The notes beneath the pieces were generated by a model. That model was not told the DNA's origin, ran no database searches, and saw only the letters and a program-made list of their open reading frames with translations. Positions 23,201 through 35,675 of a stretch of 64,000 nucleotides of DNA are shown here, piece by piece; position 1 is the first letter of the stretch; the number at the start of each line of letters is the position of its first letter. The position numbers and the translations under genes are program-made. The stretch spans positions 8,851,463 through 8,915,462 of the forward strand of contig NC_058137.1 in assembly GCF_011075055.1 (NCBI RefSeq), read 5' to 3'. Source of the DNA: Mangifera indica. Its lineage: Eukaryota > Streptophyta > Magnoliopsida > Sapindales > Anacardiaceae.

Positions 23201-26200
23201 CTATTAAACCTAAGGTCTTAATCACGATTCAATTAATTATCTTAATCAAGAAACCCAATCCTTGAAGATTTGTTCGATATACCTCTTAAAAATAATAAGA
23301 GCACTTTTCCAATGAAAAATCATTCATTTTCATTTTGAACCAGTTGAGTCAGTATAATCCTAGAAGAAACCAATGCTAATTTGGTATGGAACTGGCTAAG
23401 AATTTACACTTCAGTCAAGTGATTTGAATGCACAAATCCTGAAGAATATTGATCACCCTGAGTAAAAGCCACGACATTTTTTTTAATTTTTCTGATAACC
23501 TGGAGATCATTCTATGGGTACATGAGGTTTGAAAATGTAGTTTCCTTAATAGGTCGTTCACTGGACTTGAATGATCAAGCTGTCATTCTCTTCAAGTGCT
23601 TCAGTATTTCTTTTACTAGTTCTTCTGTTGTGTGCTCAATCCCAAAACGTATAACAATCTCCATGTTTGGGCTCATCAAATACTGTTGATCTCAATATCA
23701 CATGAACAACCACAATCATAGTTAACTTGTATGTATTATTTCAATAAGGTTACTGGAGGAAGTCTGAGAAAGAAATATTTTAGATGTAGGCCTTATAAAA
23801 GAATTGGATCATGAAGTTCCTTTCCAATTTGTTGTGATTCCAAATTGATTCAGTATAGTCGTTTTGCACCATTACTTTGATTAATGTTCTGTTGCAACAG
23901 AAGCATGGTCAGTGTGTAAATGTTATTCATCTTGGCATCCGATTCAGTTGCATCTTGGCAATAATCAACAAACAAAGTTGTTTTTATCATTATTAAAATG
24001 ATGATGTTTTGATAATGATCAAAACGATCTAATTTTGACTTTAAACAACTAGCAACTCACATCAAGCTATGAGCCAATCTTTAAGTTGAGTTTTGTCACA
24101 TTTGTTATATAGCATATACTTCGAGTTAAAGTCAATTATATATTCAAACTTAGAACATTGACTAAAGATCAAATTAAGCTCAAATCATTCGAGCTCAACC
24201 AAGCTGAGATCACATTCAAACTAAACCTAATTCTAAGAGAGTTTTACAAGAATTATAAAACAAGAATTACAAAACCGTAACCAAATATCTAAAAAAATTA
24301 ACTAAAAAATTAATTACTGAAGTGTTCCTTTCAATCTTTTGGCTCTAATTTATCTCTTTCCTTGTATAAAACATTTTTGTTGTATTGCACTATGTGTATT
24401 TTCAAATTTTTAAATATATAAAACATTTTTATTACTTATATTGAAATATATATATATAAAAGACATTGACAACCAATTGCAGAACATCACCAAATAACTT
24501 CATTAAAAAAAAAAAAAAAGGTTTTTCTTAAGAAAATGGTTTGTTTTAAACACACACTATCCTTTCATTGTCTTTATTTAGGCCCATCCTTTAATTTTTT
24601 TGGCCCAAAAAGCAATTCAGTACGTAATGAATATAATAAAATAATGTAGGGACAATCTATGCGAGGGCCCTCATCTTTAAATTTTAAAAATCAACACACA
24701 GAATTTAGATTCCTATAATCAGATTAAGTTAATTATATATGTTAGTATTCCATCAATGAACATTGATAAATTCTATTAAACTGAATGTTATTATTCTCGA
24801 TAATTTTGTTAAATTATCTTATAATTGTGAGGTTGAATATGGATTACAAACAACAAACATATTTTTATATTATTTATTTATTTTTGCCTGCTCGGCGTCT
24901 CCATTTGATCCAAGTAAGGTTTAGTCTTAAAATAGCTTGTCAAGATAAGGGGTTAAGATATCAACTTGAAAATAAAAGTAAGGTTTAGTTAATGAATTGT
25001 GGATTTGAAACATGAATTTAAATTATAAATTTGAACTAAACTTAAATTAAAATAGATTAAACTTTCTCTAGCTCAAATTTATTTCAATTTTACATACGAG
25101 TTGATTCTCTCAATTTAAACTTGATTTGATTTTGAATTAAATAGATTTAAACCAAATTAAATTAAGCCGAATTAAGTTTTAAAACCAAGTCAGTTTAATT
25201 AGAATTCAATCCTATAATAACGTTGAGTTGAGTCACATATAAAAATAGTGTAATGCACATAAATGTTTAATATTTTAACATTAAAAAAATATTCAAATTG
25301 AGTTAGTCTCTGAAATGACCGATTGAGTCAAAATGGATCAAGTAAAGGTTTGGGATTGTAATCTAATTATCAAGTAATTTTATGTGTACAATTTTTTTAT
25401 TATATAATTAAATATATAAATAATATATTATTTAAATATTAATTTATTTTTTATTTAAAATTATCTAATTATATAACTAAATATTATTTATATATTTAAA
25501 TTATACATTAAAAAATCTCTATATGCATTTCGGACTAGACCTACTAAAAATACTGAGTGAGCTCACCAAAGAGGATAAGCAATCACTTTCCTTAATTAAT
25601 TAATAAATCAAGTGATTAATAAGAGAAGTGAGCGCTGAAAGCGGATCCCCATCAAGTAAATCAACGGTCGAGATCAAAGAAGTGAGCGTCTTTTAACATT
25701 ATTTGAGGCTGAAAATGATTGGGGGCCAATCAATTTCCATTGATGGACCCACAAACAGGTAAAGTAACTTAAATAAGACACAATTAGGTAAGTAAGTTTG
25801 AAATCGAACTCTTTATTCGTCATGTGGAGTCGATATTATTATTTCCATTTATGTTTTGTATATGATATGATCAAATTACACGGCTTAGACCTACTAAAAA
25901 TAATTGTATTACTAAAAACTTGGCAGAAACTATCCTCATTCCCGTCCAAGAGAAAGAATTAATTTGAGAGAGAGAGAGCAAGTGCTAAGGTTAGCTTGAG
26001 AGGTGTTGCTTAGAAATTATAAATTGAAATTATTATTTGATTTAAAAATAATAAAATATTTTAATAATTTTTTATTATTAACAATGATTTAACTCTATAC
26101 TAAGTATTAAAATATCACGAAATTATTAATTAAAAAAATAATCTCATTTTTAATTAATATAATGAATAATATAAAAATATTTTAAAATAATTATAGTTAG

Positions 26201-26282
26201 AGGTATTTAAATAAAATAATATATTAATATTATTTTGTTATCCCTAATAACATACCATAATTATTTATATCTATCAAATTTT
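20272..26282. other. Six kilobases with no supportable gene
   Basis: AT-rich throughout, with no family-recognisable coding sequence, tRNA or terminal repeat. Weak items: a 37-residue minus-strand peptide near 23,580-23,700 (contains IRFGIEHTTEELVKEIL) that faintly recalls the end of a class-V aminotransferase; a short repeated phrase (AAACCTAAGGTCTATTAAAAG-like) at about 23,160 and 23,200; and degenerate stretches at 24,000-24,250 and 24,990-25,330. None is strong enough to call. Confidence 0.4.
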
Positions 26283-26984
26283 ATCAATATAATACCCTCA
26301 GGTAAGTTACAGGGGCAATTATGTCTTTTAACCCTGTTTTGAGATATTTCTCATTTTAAATATATATATGTATGGGTGTGTTTATATATATATATATATA
26401 TAAATACAAGAAGAAAAAGAAAAAGAGATAAAGAGAAAGAAATAAATATGTATATAAAGAGAGAAAAGACAAAAAAAATAAAGGAAGCTTCAAGGCTTTT
26501 CCATCATCTTCCAGTCCATTCTAGCAGCCACCATTTCTCATGCTATTTTCCTTTGTTTTGTGAAGATAAAGGAAGGAATTGAAGGGGTTTTGAAAGACAA
26601 AATAATAAAAGGAAACAAAAAAGTACTTTAGAAGCCTTGGTAACCAAAAGATCTTCTTCATTTCCCTTTACCTATGATTATATATATATTTGATATATGT
26701 TATATGAATATGTTAGTGTGTTTTGGTGTTGATTTAAGGTGATTTTGGTGATAAGGAAGGCAAAACAAGGAAGAGGAAGCCAACTTGCCAAAATTGACTT
26801 GAAATAAAGTAAGAGGTGTCATCCTTGATATGTTGTATGTTTTAGGCTTTTGGTTCCTTAGATCTATGTTATAAATGATGATTTTGAAGTTGAGGAATGT
26901 TGTTTTATCATTTGGGATATTTATGTGTGTGCTTTTGTTGTTGGCAGAGAGTTGGTTCATATTTACAGTTTTGCCACGAATTTC

Positions 26985-27545
26985 ATGCCACGGATTTCAT
27001 CCCATATTTTAACTGTCTTATTTGATGAATCATGAGTGCTATTATAGCTTGTTGGAACGCTTTTTGAATCATCTTTTCAATGATATATAGCTTGTATGAA
27101 TTAAAGACTGTTTGAACTGTTAAATTGCTTGAACAAAACAACTGTCTTACCAAATAAACAGTGAAGGCAGTTTTTTGCCACTAAATTCATCCCATGTTTT
27201 GGCTGCCTTATCTGAGGAATCATAAGTGCTATTATAGCTTGTTGAAAAACTCTTTGAATCCTCCTTCCAATTATATATAGCTTGTATGAATTAGAGATCA
27301 TTTGAACTATTAAATATTATATGAACCAAAAGGACTGTTTTATTAAATAGACAGTGAAGATTATTTTTTCCATTAATTTCATCTCACATTTTGGCTAGCT
27401 TATCTGATGAATCATAAATGCTATTATAGTTTGTTGGAAAGCTCTTTGAATCCTCTTTTCAACGATATATAGTTTGTATGAATTAGAAACTGTTTGAGCT
27501 ATTAAATTGTATAAAAAATAAGGTTGTCCTACCAAATGAACAGTT
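26985..27545 (+). repeat. Three-unit ~190-bp tandem repeat inside LTR A
   Basis: Units are anchored by GCTATTATAGCTTGTTG at about 27,035, 27,226 and 27,417. Each carries TTCATCCCA, ACTGTCTTACCAAATAAACA and TTTTTGCCACTAAATTCATC variants. The sister LTRs have five units (28,247-30,858) and one unit (61,751-63,611). Confidence 0.88.
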
Positions 27546-27559
27546 CTATGAATAGTATT

Positions 27560-27670
27560 TCACAGTTTTTGGGAAAGAAAGAAAAGAAGAAAAAGGAAAG
27601 GAAGAAAGAAAGAAAGAAAGGAAAGGAAATGAAAGGAAAGAAAGAAGAGATAAAGAAAAACAAGAAAATG
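27560..27670 (+). repeat. Polypurine (GAAA)n tract in LTR A
   Basis: An almost pure A/G stretch of about 100 bp. The same tract appears in LTR C (62,640-62,740) and as pyrimidines in the inverted LTR B (29,140-29,240), so it belongs to the LTR rather than being a new microsatellite. Open frames across it are artefacts. Confidence 0.8.
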
Positions 27671-28246
27671 AATTTGGGGCTCAAGATTTAGGGGTCGTCC
27701 CAAGAGTATGGTCTGGTGAGTTATGAATAGATTTAGATGGAAGCAAGATTAGTAAGATATAAGACACGCATGCATGCTATAAACTATGAGAGGACACTTT
27801 ACATTACACCACCTATAGTAGGGCACATCCATAGTAGGACACGTCCGTAATAGGATATAGACCCCTAGTAGGGTCCGCTTGTAGTAGATTATGCTCGTAG
27901 TAGAGCTCAATTCAGATTCAAAATGGTATAGTAAGAGAAAGGAAAAAAGCTCGAGCTTAGAAAAGTGTCAAATCCATATAATCAGCTTTTAGAAAGTATC
28001 AAATAGACACCAGATGGGACAAAGTATGACCCAAATAGTAAAGAATAAACTAGATTATCTCATCAATTTCTTATGGAGGTTATGATGTGGGGTTAAGTCC
28101 CGAAAAGGAGTTAGAACAGGAAATAAGATAGCTTACTTAATTTTTTCCCCTTATTGAGTGTTCTTATCTCTCACTTCCTTTTCTTTCATGATTGCAGGTA
28201 TAGGTGATTGTGGTAGCTGCGAGGCAGGGTTAGGTCAGTGAAGATA

Positions 28247-30858
28247 TGTAACACCCCTCCCTAGAAGTACTATCCACCGAAGAAGAAATGTTACGAATTA
28301 ATATCCGGAGTGTCTATATAATTTTTTTTCTTTTAAAATACTTTAAAATAAACGTATCACTAAAAGTGTTTAAAAAGTATTCCAAGAAAAATGAAAATTT
28401 ATAAGCGAACAAAAGATGTATATACTCATATGAAAACTCATCTGAAAGCATCTGAAAACAGGAAGTAATCATATACAATTATACAATCATCTCAAAAAGG
28501 TCAAAAGTCAACCAGAACATGTCATTGTATGCATGTAATATAAACCAGAGATAATCTGCTCTAGTCGGATCTATCTTCGCTGACTTGACCCTACCTCGCA
28601 GCTACCTTGATCACCTGTACCTGCAATCATGAAAGAAAAGGAAGTGAGTGATAAGAACACTCAGTAAGGGGAAAGAATTAAGTAAACTATTTTCTTTTCT
28701 GTTCTAACTCACTCTCGGGACTCAACCTCACTCATAACCCCTATAAGAAATCGAGGGGATAATCTAGTTCATTTTTTACTATTTGGGTCATACTTTGTCC
28801 CATCTAGTGTCTATTTGATACTTTCTGGAAGCTAATTATAGGGATTTGACACTTTTCTAAACTCGAGCTCTTTTTCTTTCTCTCACTATACCATTTTTGA
28901 ATCTGAATTGTAATCTACTACGAGCATACTCTACTGTGAGTGGACCCTACCGTGGGTCTATATCCTACTACTAACATGTCCTATTACGGACGTGCCTTAC
29001 TACGGGTGGTGTAGTGTAAAGTGCCCCTTCATAGTTTATAACATGCATGCATGACTTCTATCTTACTAATTTTGCTTCTATCTAAATTTATTCATAACTC
29101 ACCAGACTATATTCTTGGGACGACCCCTGAATCTTGAGCCCCAAATTCCTTTTCTTGTCTTTTCTTTCTTTTCTTCTTCGTTTCTTTTTCTCTCATTTCT
29201 TTCCTTTCCTTTCCTTTCTTTTCTTTCTTTTCCTTTCCAAAACTGTGAACTATTGTTCACAGCCTTGTTCATTAGACAAGGCAACCTTCTGTTTCATATA
29301 ATTTCACAGTTCAAACGGTGTCTAATTCATCCAAGATATATATCATTGGAAAGAGGATTCAAAGATATTTCCAACAAGTTATAATAGAACTCATAATTCA
29401 TTAGATAAGGCAGTCAAAACGTGAAATGAAATCAGTGGCAAAAACTGACTTCTCTGTTTATTTGGTAAAACAGCCCTTGTGGTTCATACAATATTTAATA
29501 GTCCAAATGATCCAAAATTTATACAAGCTATAGATCACTGAAAATAGAATTCAAAGATATTTCCAACAAGCTATAATAGCACTCATAATTCATTAGCTAA
29601 GGCAGTCAAAATGTGGGATGAAATCAGTGGCAAAAACTCTCCCCTGTTTATTTGGTAAAGCAGTCCTTATGGTTCATATCATATTTATCAGTCCACATGA
29701 TCTCTAATTCATACAAGCTATATATCATTAAAAAAAGGATTCAAAGAGCTTTCCAACAAGCTATAATAGCACTCATAATTCATTAGATAAGACAGTAAAA
29801 ACGTGAAATGAAGTCAGTGGCAAAAACTGACTCCTCTGTTTATTTGGTAAAACAACCCTTGTGGTTCATACAATATTTAACTGTACAAATGATCCCCAAT
29901 TTATACAAGCTATATATCACTGAAAAGATAATTCAAAGAGCTTTCCAAAAAGATATAATAGCACTCATAATTCATTAGGTAAGGTAATCAAAATGTGGGA
30001 TGAAATCAGTGGCAAAAACTCTCCCCTGTTTATTTGGTAAAACAGTCCTTATAGTTCATACCATATTTATCAGTCCAAATGATCTCTAATTAATACAAGT
30101 TATATATCATTGGAAAGAGGATTCAAATAGATTTCCAATAAGCTATAATAGAACTCATAATTCATTAGATAAAACAGTCAAAATGGGGGATGAATCTAGT
30201 GGCAAAACTGTAAATATTATGTAACTTTCTGCCATGAACAAAATCACACACATAGACATCCCAAATGACAAAAAAATATTTCTCAACTTCAAAATCATCA
30301 TTTATAGCATAGATCTAAGGAGCCAAAAGCCTAAAACATGTAATATATCAAGGATGATACCCCTTACTTTGTTTCAAGTCAAATCTTTGCAAGTTGGTTT
30401 CCTTCTCTTTGTTTTGCTTTCTTTATCACTAAAATCACCTTAAATCAATACCAAAACATACTAATATATTCATATAACATGTATCCAATACATAGATAAA
30501 CATAGGTAAAGGGAAAAGAAGGAGATCTTTGGTTACCAAAGCTTCTAAGTGCTTCTTTTTCTTTTCTTTTCTTTTCTTTTTTGTCTTCTAAACTCCTTCA
30601 AATCCTTCCTTTTTCATCAAGAAAACAAAGAAAAAACATGAAGAATGGTGGCTGCTAGAAAATGGACGAGAAATGATGGAAAAGTCTTTTGTTTTTCTCT
30701 TTTTATCTTTATCTCTTTCTCTTTATCTCTTTTTTTTTTTTTGTCTTTTTGTATATATATATATAAACACACCCATACATATATATTTAAAATGGAAAAT
30801 ATCTCAAAACAGGGTCAAAAGACATAATTGCCCTTGGAATATACCTGAGGGTATTACA
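28247..30858 (-). mobile_element. Complete solo LTR (2.6 kb) in antisense inside LTR A
   Basis: Reads TGTAACACCCCTCCC at the left and GGTATTACA at the right, that is, a full LTR on the minus strand starting TGTAATACC and ending GGTGTTACA. The 5-bp AGATA flanks (28,242-28,246 and 30,859-30,863) are identical and the host LTR resumes exactly after the second copy. No internal region is left, so this is a solo LTR, usually produced by LTR-LTR recombination. Its end is intact (TG..CA) whereas the host LTR has lost TG, in line with a younger insertion. Confidence 0.92.
29280..30220 (-). repeat. Five-unit ~190-bp tandem repeat inside LTR B
   Basis: Units are anchored by CTATAATAG..CTCATAATTC at about 29,374, 29,567, 29,756, 29,945 and 30,135. 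Two sub-types alternate: units following GGCAAAAACTGACT (about 29,438 and 29,819) and units following GGCAAAAACTCTCCCC (about 29,629 and 30,013). This suggests expansion as a two-unit block of about 380 bp. Confidence 0.88.
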
Positions 30859-31189
30859 AGATAGATCTAACTGAAGTAAGTTATCTCTAGTTTATATTAT
30901 ATACATACAATCACATGTTCTAGTTGACTTTGACCTTTTTGAGATGATTGTACAGTTGTATAGGACGACTCCATGTTTTCATATGCTTCCAGATGAGTTT
31001 TTATATGAGTATATACATCTTTTGTTTGCTTTCAGATTTTTAATTTTCTTAGAATAACTTCTAAACACTTTTAGTGATGCGCTCATTTTAAAGTATTTCA
31101 AAAAAAAAATAGATGCTTCGGATATTAATTCGTAACATTTCTCCTTCGGTGGATAGTACTTTTTGGGGAGGGATGTTATAACTATATAT

Positions 31190-31303
31190 ATATATATATA
31201 CATATATAAATACACCCATACATATATATATTTAAAATGAGAAATATCTCAAAACAAGGTCAAAAGACATAATTACCCCTAAAACATACCTGAGGGTATT
31301 ACA
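31190..31303 (-). repeat. Inverted partial U3 at the right end of the composite LTR
   Basis: The reverse complement starts TGTAATACCCTCAGG and follows the LTR for about 115 bp (GAGATATTTCTCATTTT, then a TATA-rich run). It joins the 3' end of LTR A across a (TA)n tract at 31,182-31,200. Confidence 0.85.
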
Positions 31304-31561
31304 ATCAAACAGAATAATAATTTATACCTATTAATCTTTGAGATAATTTATCTTCAATATATTCTTTTAATTTTAGTAATAAAATATTACTTAAACATAA
31401 CAAACTCTTATACTAAAGTCTAATTTCTTCAATGTTAATAAATCATAACAAGTGTTAAATTAGTAAGGGTGTATACTTAATTGTTAGTTAAAATAAAAAA
31501 TAAAGAAACATATTTATGTTTTTATATGTAAATAATAAGAATTTGACTAAATATTAAAGTT

Positions 31562-33034
31562 CTAATGGCCTATTACCACTGCAATGAACAACATTAGGTT
31601 AATATTATCAATATTTCCCCAATATTTGTTATGTTTTTCCTTCATCTTTTTAGCCATTTGACATAATTTGTGACCATTGCTTTTACACAATATCGAAATC
31701 TTCAACCCAATGCCATATATTTCTCGCATATATGTATTACCTGTAACATAAAGATAACTAGACACACGTAGAGTTGCATCATAAAAAATTTTTAGAAAAG
31801 GTAACAAATAACGAGCATATTCCTAATCAGTAGGCATAAGAACACTGTTATACTTATTCCTATTAAGCTTAGCTTGATACTATTATTTTGAAGCTTTAAC
31901 AAGTCAAATGCTCTTTGAAATTTTATAGCAATATCCAACATCAAATAAGTTGAGTTTCATCTTGTTTCAACATCAAGAGCCAACAAACATTTACTTTCAA
32001 TTTTTTTCTTGTTCTACACAGTCTTTAAACATTTTCAATCTCATTAGAGAAAACCTTACATACCTTACAGTGGAATGAATTCTAAAAATAGAGTCATCCA
32101 TATCTTTTAACCCTTCTTTTATAGTTAGCTCAATATATGCGCATAATATCTCATATGAAGATAGTCACCATTCAATACACTACTATTCCAACGTTCTAAC
32201 CTTTGCTTAAGATAATTTAGTCTTATATCATTAGAACTTGCATTATCAACAGTTATGGTGAGTATCTTAGAAATTTTCTATTGAAGCAAACAACTCTCAA
32301 CTATCTTGTCAATAGTTAAACCTTTATGACTCGAAATAAGACAAAAATTTAGAATCTTTTTGTTTAGTTTCCAATTCTTATCAATAAAATAAGCTATAAG
32401 ACAAATGTAATTGAGGTTTTGACAAGATGTCCATGGATCAGTTGTGAGACAAACTCTATGAAAGAACTTAACAAAGAAATTCTTCAACTTCTCTTTCTCC
32501 TCAATAGAAATTTTAAAACAATCTCTAGCCACAGTAATACGTGAGAGAACTTGAAACCTAGGTTGTGCCACATTCATCATTTCACGAAACCCCTCTAACT
32601 CTACAAACCTAAAAGGTAACTCATCTATAATAATCATTTTTGCTACAACATATTTATTTAATTCTTGATCAAACTTCTACTAGTAAAGTGAAGGATGTGT
32701 GGAAGTAGCCTCAACACCACTTGAGGGATAATGTGTGTGTTTTTGAAATATTAAAATCTTTTGTCTTTTTTTCGCCACATTCAAAGAATATTTTTTACAT
32801 CTACTTAAATGATTGCATAAAGAACTAGTACCACTTTTGCTAAGACATGTAAGGATAACCTCGCAATAATTACATGAAGCTGTAATATTATCTTTATTTT
32901 CACAATCATTTTTTGTAAAATGATCTCACATATTAGAATCATTTTTCCTAGTTTTTGTAAAACTTACACTTTTGAGGTTCTTAGTTGGTAATGGAGCCAT
33001 AAAATTCCCCTTGTTATCACCGATGGACGACATC
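31562..33034 (-). pseudogene. hAT transposase relic with BED zinc finger (RICESLEEPER-like)
   Basis: Minus-strand ATG at about 33,034 (MSSIGDNKGNFMAPLPTKN). A BED finger follows (CNYCEVIL ... SLCNHLSRC, about 32,800-32,900), then DELPFRFVELEGFREMM, a VCLTTDPWTS..NYICLIAYFI block with the first catalytic Asp region, TITVDNASSND (second Asp), and the C-terminal FYDATLRVSSYLYVTGNTY with KMKEKHNKYWGNIDNIN near the dimerisation part. Several stops interrupt it, including TGA where SNMWDHF is expected (about 32,926), and the dimerisation end is missing. Family known from plant genomes; here non-functional. Confidence 0.88.
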
Positions 33035-34460
33035 TGCAATAACAATAAATTATTATGTTAGTAGACAATATAAAATTGTAAATACTATTATGTTAATAAA
33101 ACACAATAAAACAATATCATCAAGCCTCTTTGAACTTATATTAATGTGTATTTATCATTTTTTGCATTTATTTAATTCATGAAATTATTCCTGGAGCCCT
33201 AAAAATTGTTGGCGAGATAGTGGGCTTTAACAACTGTACATGTTATTTTATGACCCATCTTCATGATTGATGACAGTCTCACTTGATCAAATCTCAATTA
33301 ATTTGGTTTCCTTAAGTTTTTTCCATGTTGATGCTAGCATTATTCTACATAGCTTGTGAATGTATAAGATAAATATCACAGCTATTTAAGAGATTGTTAA
33401 ACTTGCCAACTGATAATATTATTTTAATGTTTGAGAATACCAATTGCATAATATTATCACTCTAATTTGAAGGGTTAGGATAAGTGGTTTTTAATGAAAG
33501 ATTCAGACATTCAATTCCCTATGATATCATATCCCACACGGTCCATAACTACCAAGGTTGTAGCAATTTATATATCCCTAGTTTATTTGATGAAGTTATA
33601 AGAATGATAAGAGAATTTCTATATAATAGGAAAAAGAAAAGATAATAGAATAATATATGTTTCTGGTCAGTGATGAAATTATTTACTACAATAAATCTCT
33701 AAGAAAATACATTAAAAAAAAGCTTTTAAAAAAAGATATATTATCAACTCCACTCAATGGTTAATATAAGGATACTATCACCCAAAATCACATGGCATAT
33801 AGACAATAGAAAAGGCAATAACCTAAGAAAACCAAATTTTCATACTTTTGATAAGAACTTCACAATTGAACACTTACCTATAAGAAATGTGGCAGTTTGT
33901 GGTAAGGTTTCAATATCTTTTTGCAAGCCCAAAATCAATAATAAAGACTTGTTTCAAGAATAGAGAAGAGAAAATAACATTACTGTAAAGATTGTTGCAA
34001 GCAAGAATGGAGAAGAGAAAATGAAAAAGAAGAGAAAAGAAGATGAGACGTGTTGATCCCTGATTGCTTGCTTCTTGGACAGCTCTACAATTGCAACAAC
34101 TCTACACGCTAGTTGGCTGGGTGACTGGAGATATACAAAGAAGGAAAAAGAGCAATCAAGGATGGAAGTAAAGGAAAAGATAAAAAGCTTTTTTTCTATA
34201 AATAAACCTTTGACTTTTTATGTTAATAGAAAAGGATAAGTTTCAATTTTTAGGATAAATTTTTTATTATTTTTGAAATTCGAAAACCAAATCGGTTATC
34301 GGTTAACCGATTTTTCAATTTGAGCAAACTGAAAATCAAATCAAATTTTTGATTTTCTTAATATTTTGACTCGATAACTGAACCGATTTTATGGGTATCC
34401 TATTTTTCAGTTTGAATACCAGTTTGATTACTTTTTCGATTCGGTTATTGGAAAATTTTA
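33035..34460. other. 5' non-coding part of the hAT element
   Basis: No coding sequence supported. 34,280-34,460 holds repeated CGGTTAT/AACCGAT words in both orientations, typical of a hAT subterminal region. Confidence 0.4.
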
Positions 34461-34473
34461 AACACCCCTACTA

Positions 34474-34985
34474 ATGGGTGGTATTTCTTTATTGGTTTGA
34501 CCGTTTACAATTGTTTTAGGTCAAATGATTCATCTCTGCCCAAACTTGGACAAAACAACAATTTCTTATCTTTTAATAATCCAAGAGTTAACATATTAAA
34601 ATTTTTAAATTGAAAACCTAGATTATATTTCTGTCACACTGATGAAATTTTGAGTTATTACTTACCAAAAATAAATTTGAAAACTTTATTTGCTCATTTG
34701 TTATCAATCTCTGTAATTAAAAATTCTGAGATGAAAAGGTTGAAAGGTCATTTTACACAAACCTAAAAAACAATAATTAAAAAGATGTTTTAAAATTTTA
34801 AAATATTTTGTTTTTCTCCTTCTCTATGCTTTGAATATCATTTCTTTGTCTTTTTAATCTTTTTTCTTCCTCACTAGTCCATTCAAATTTTCAAAACATT
34901 CTCAATGAAAGATTTGTGAGATGCTATCTAAGAATTGTATATTGAAAAATTGTTGAAAAGGTTTAGTATAAAGAATTCAAAAAGA
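34474..34985. other. No recognisable feature
   Basis: AT-rich spacer between the hAT element and a copia fragment. Confidence 0.35.
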
Positions 34986-34991
34986 AGACTT

Positions 34992-35671
34992 TTGCCTTTC
35001 AATCATGGTATTAATTTTTCTAAAGACATGAGTCCAAAAACCAATGAAGATTGACAATGAATGCGTAATGTGGCTTATGCTTTGGTTGTAGATGAACTAA
35101 TGTATGTAATGCTATGTACAAGACCTAATATATCCTATAATATAAATTTTATGAGCAAATATCAAGTTAATTCAAGAGAGAAGTATTAGTCAATTGTAAA
35201 ATTGATCCTTAAATACTTGAGAAGAACCAATATCTAATTCTAAGTTATGAATGTTTAAAGTTAAAAATTTAGGGATACTTGAATTCTAATTTTTAGTCGG
35301 ACATTGATGATAAAAAGTTTATATCAAGATTTATTTTCATATATAATAGACGTATAGTTAGTTGGAAGAGTTCCAAACAGTCAACCATAATTGATGACTT
35401 CATTACAGAGGTTGAATATATAGATATTTTAAAAGTAGCAAAAGAGGTTTTATGGATATATAAGTTTGTATCCAAACATAGCTTATCTAATAACTATATT
35501 CTGTGACAGTATTAGTGCTATTACACAAGTAAAGGAACCAAGGTGCATATGAAGTCTAAACATATTCTACAAACGTATCACATTTTGAGAGAATTAGTTA
35601 GAACTAAAAGATATTGATACAGAAGACACCGTCAATAGAGAATGTTACTAACCCACTAACTAAGGCATTTT
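34992..35671 (+). pseudogene. Second copia pol relic (RT end and RNase H)
   Basis: Readable phrases in order: SKDMSPKTNED, ALVVDELMYVMLCTRPNISY, KLILKYLRRTN, a degraded FSRTLMIKSLYQ region, then CDSISAITQVKEPR and KHIL, ending near a NPLTKA-like stretch (about 35,655). This matches the C-terminal part of copia RT and the RNase H of a lineage different from the one at 3,547-4,659, where the equivalent phrase is LTQCIRPDISFAV. Many stops. No LTRs found nearby on this strand. Confidence 0.82.
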
Positions 35672-35675
35672 GATT

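Larger units (their letters stand above)
26288..31303 (+). mobile_element. Composite LTR unit: plus-strand LTR interrupted by a solo LTR and capped by an inverted U3 end
   Basis: 26,288-28,246 plus 30,864 to about 31,178 form one LTR of the family seen intact at 61,751-63,611. It starts TATAATACCCTCAGG (TG mutated to TA) and ends GGGAGGGATGTTATA. After its 3' end, 31,190-31,303 is a reverse-complement copy of the first ~115 bp of the same LTR, ending GGTATTACA. The 5-bp flanks ATCAA (26,283-26,287) and ATCAA (31,304-31,308) are identical, so the whole unit looks like one integration whose two ends are both U3 termini. No internal gag or pol is present. Confidence 0.8.
31461..34473 (-). mobile_element. 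Probable boundaries of a decayed hAT element
   Basis: Candidate inverted ends are TAGTAAGGGTGT (31,461) and, read in reverse at the right, TAGTAGGGGTGT (ending 34,473). The right subterminal region is rich in AACCGA/TCGGTT words, usual for plant hAT elements. It encloses the transposase relic. No matching 8-bp flank was found, so the ends are provisional. Confidence 0.45.

Noticed and set aside
23580..23700. Minus-strand peptide with IRFGIEHTTEELVKEIL, faintly like a class-V aminotransferase end
   Set aside because: Only about 37 residues, no cofactor-lysine region or neighbouring exons; similarity too weak to call.
29099..29384. Ser/Phe-rich and Lys/Glu-rich open frames on opposite strands
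   Set aside because: They translate the polypyrimidine/polypurine tract and tandem repeat of LTR B.
26288..31303. Reading the nested LTRs as one full-length element with a 5' and a 3' LTR
   Set aside because: The inner LTR is in opposite orientation, has its own AGATA duplication and there is no internal gag/pol or PBS between them.
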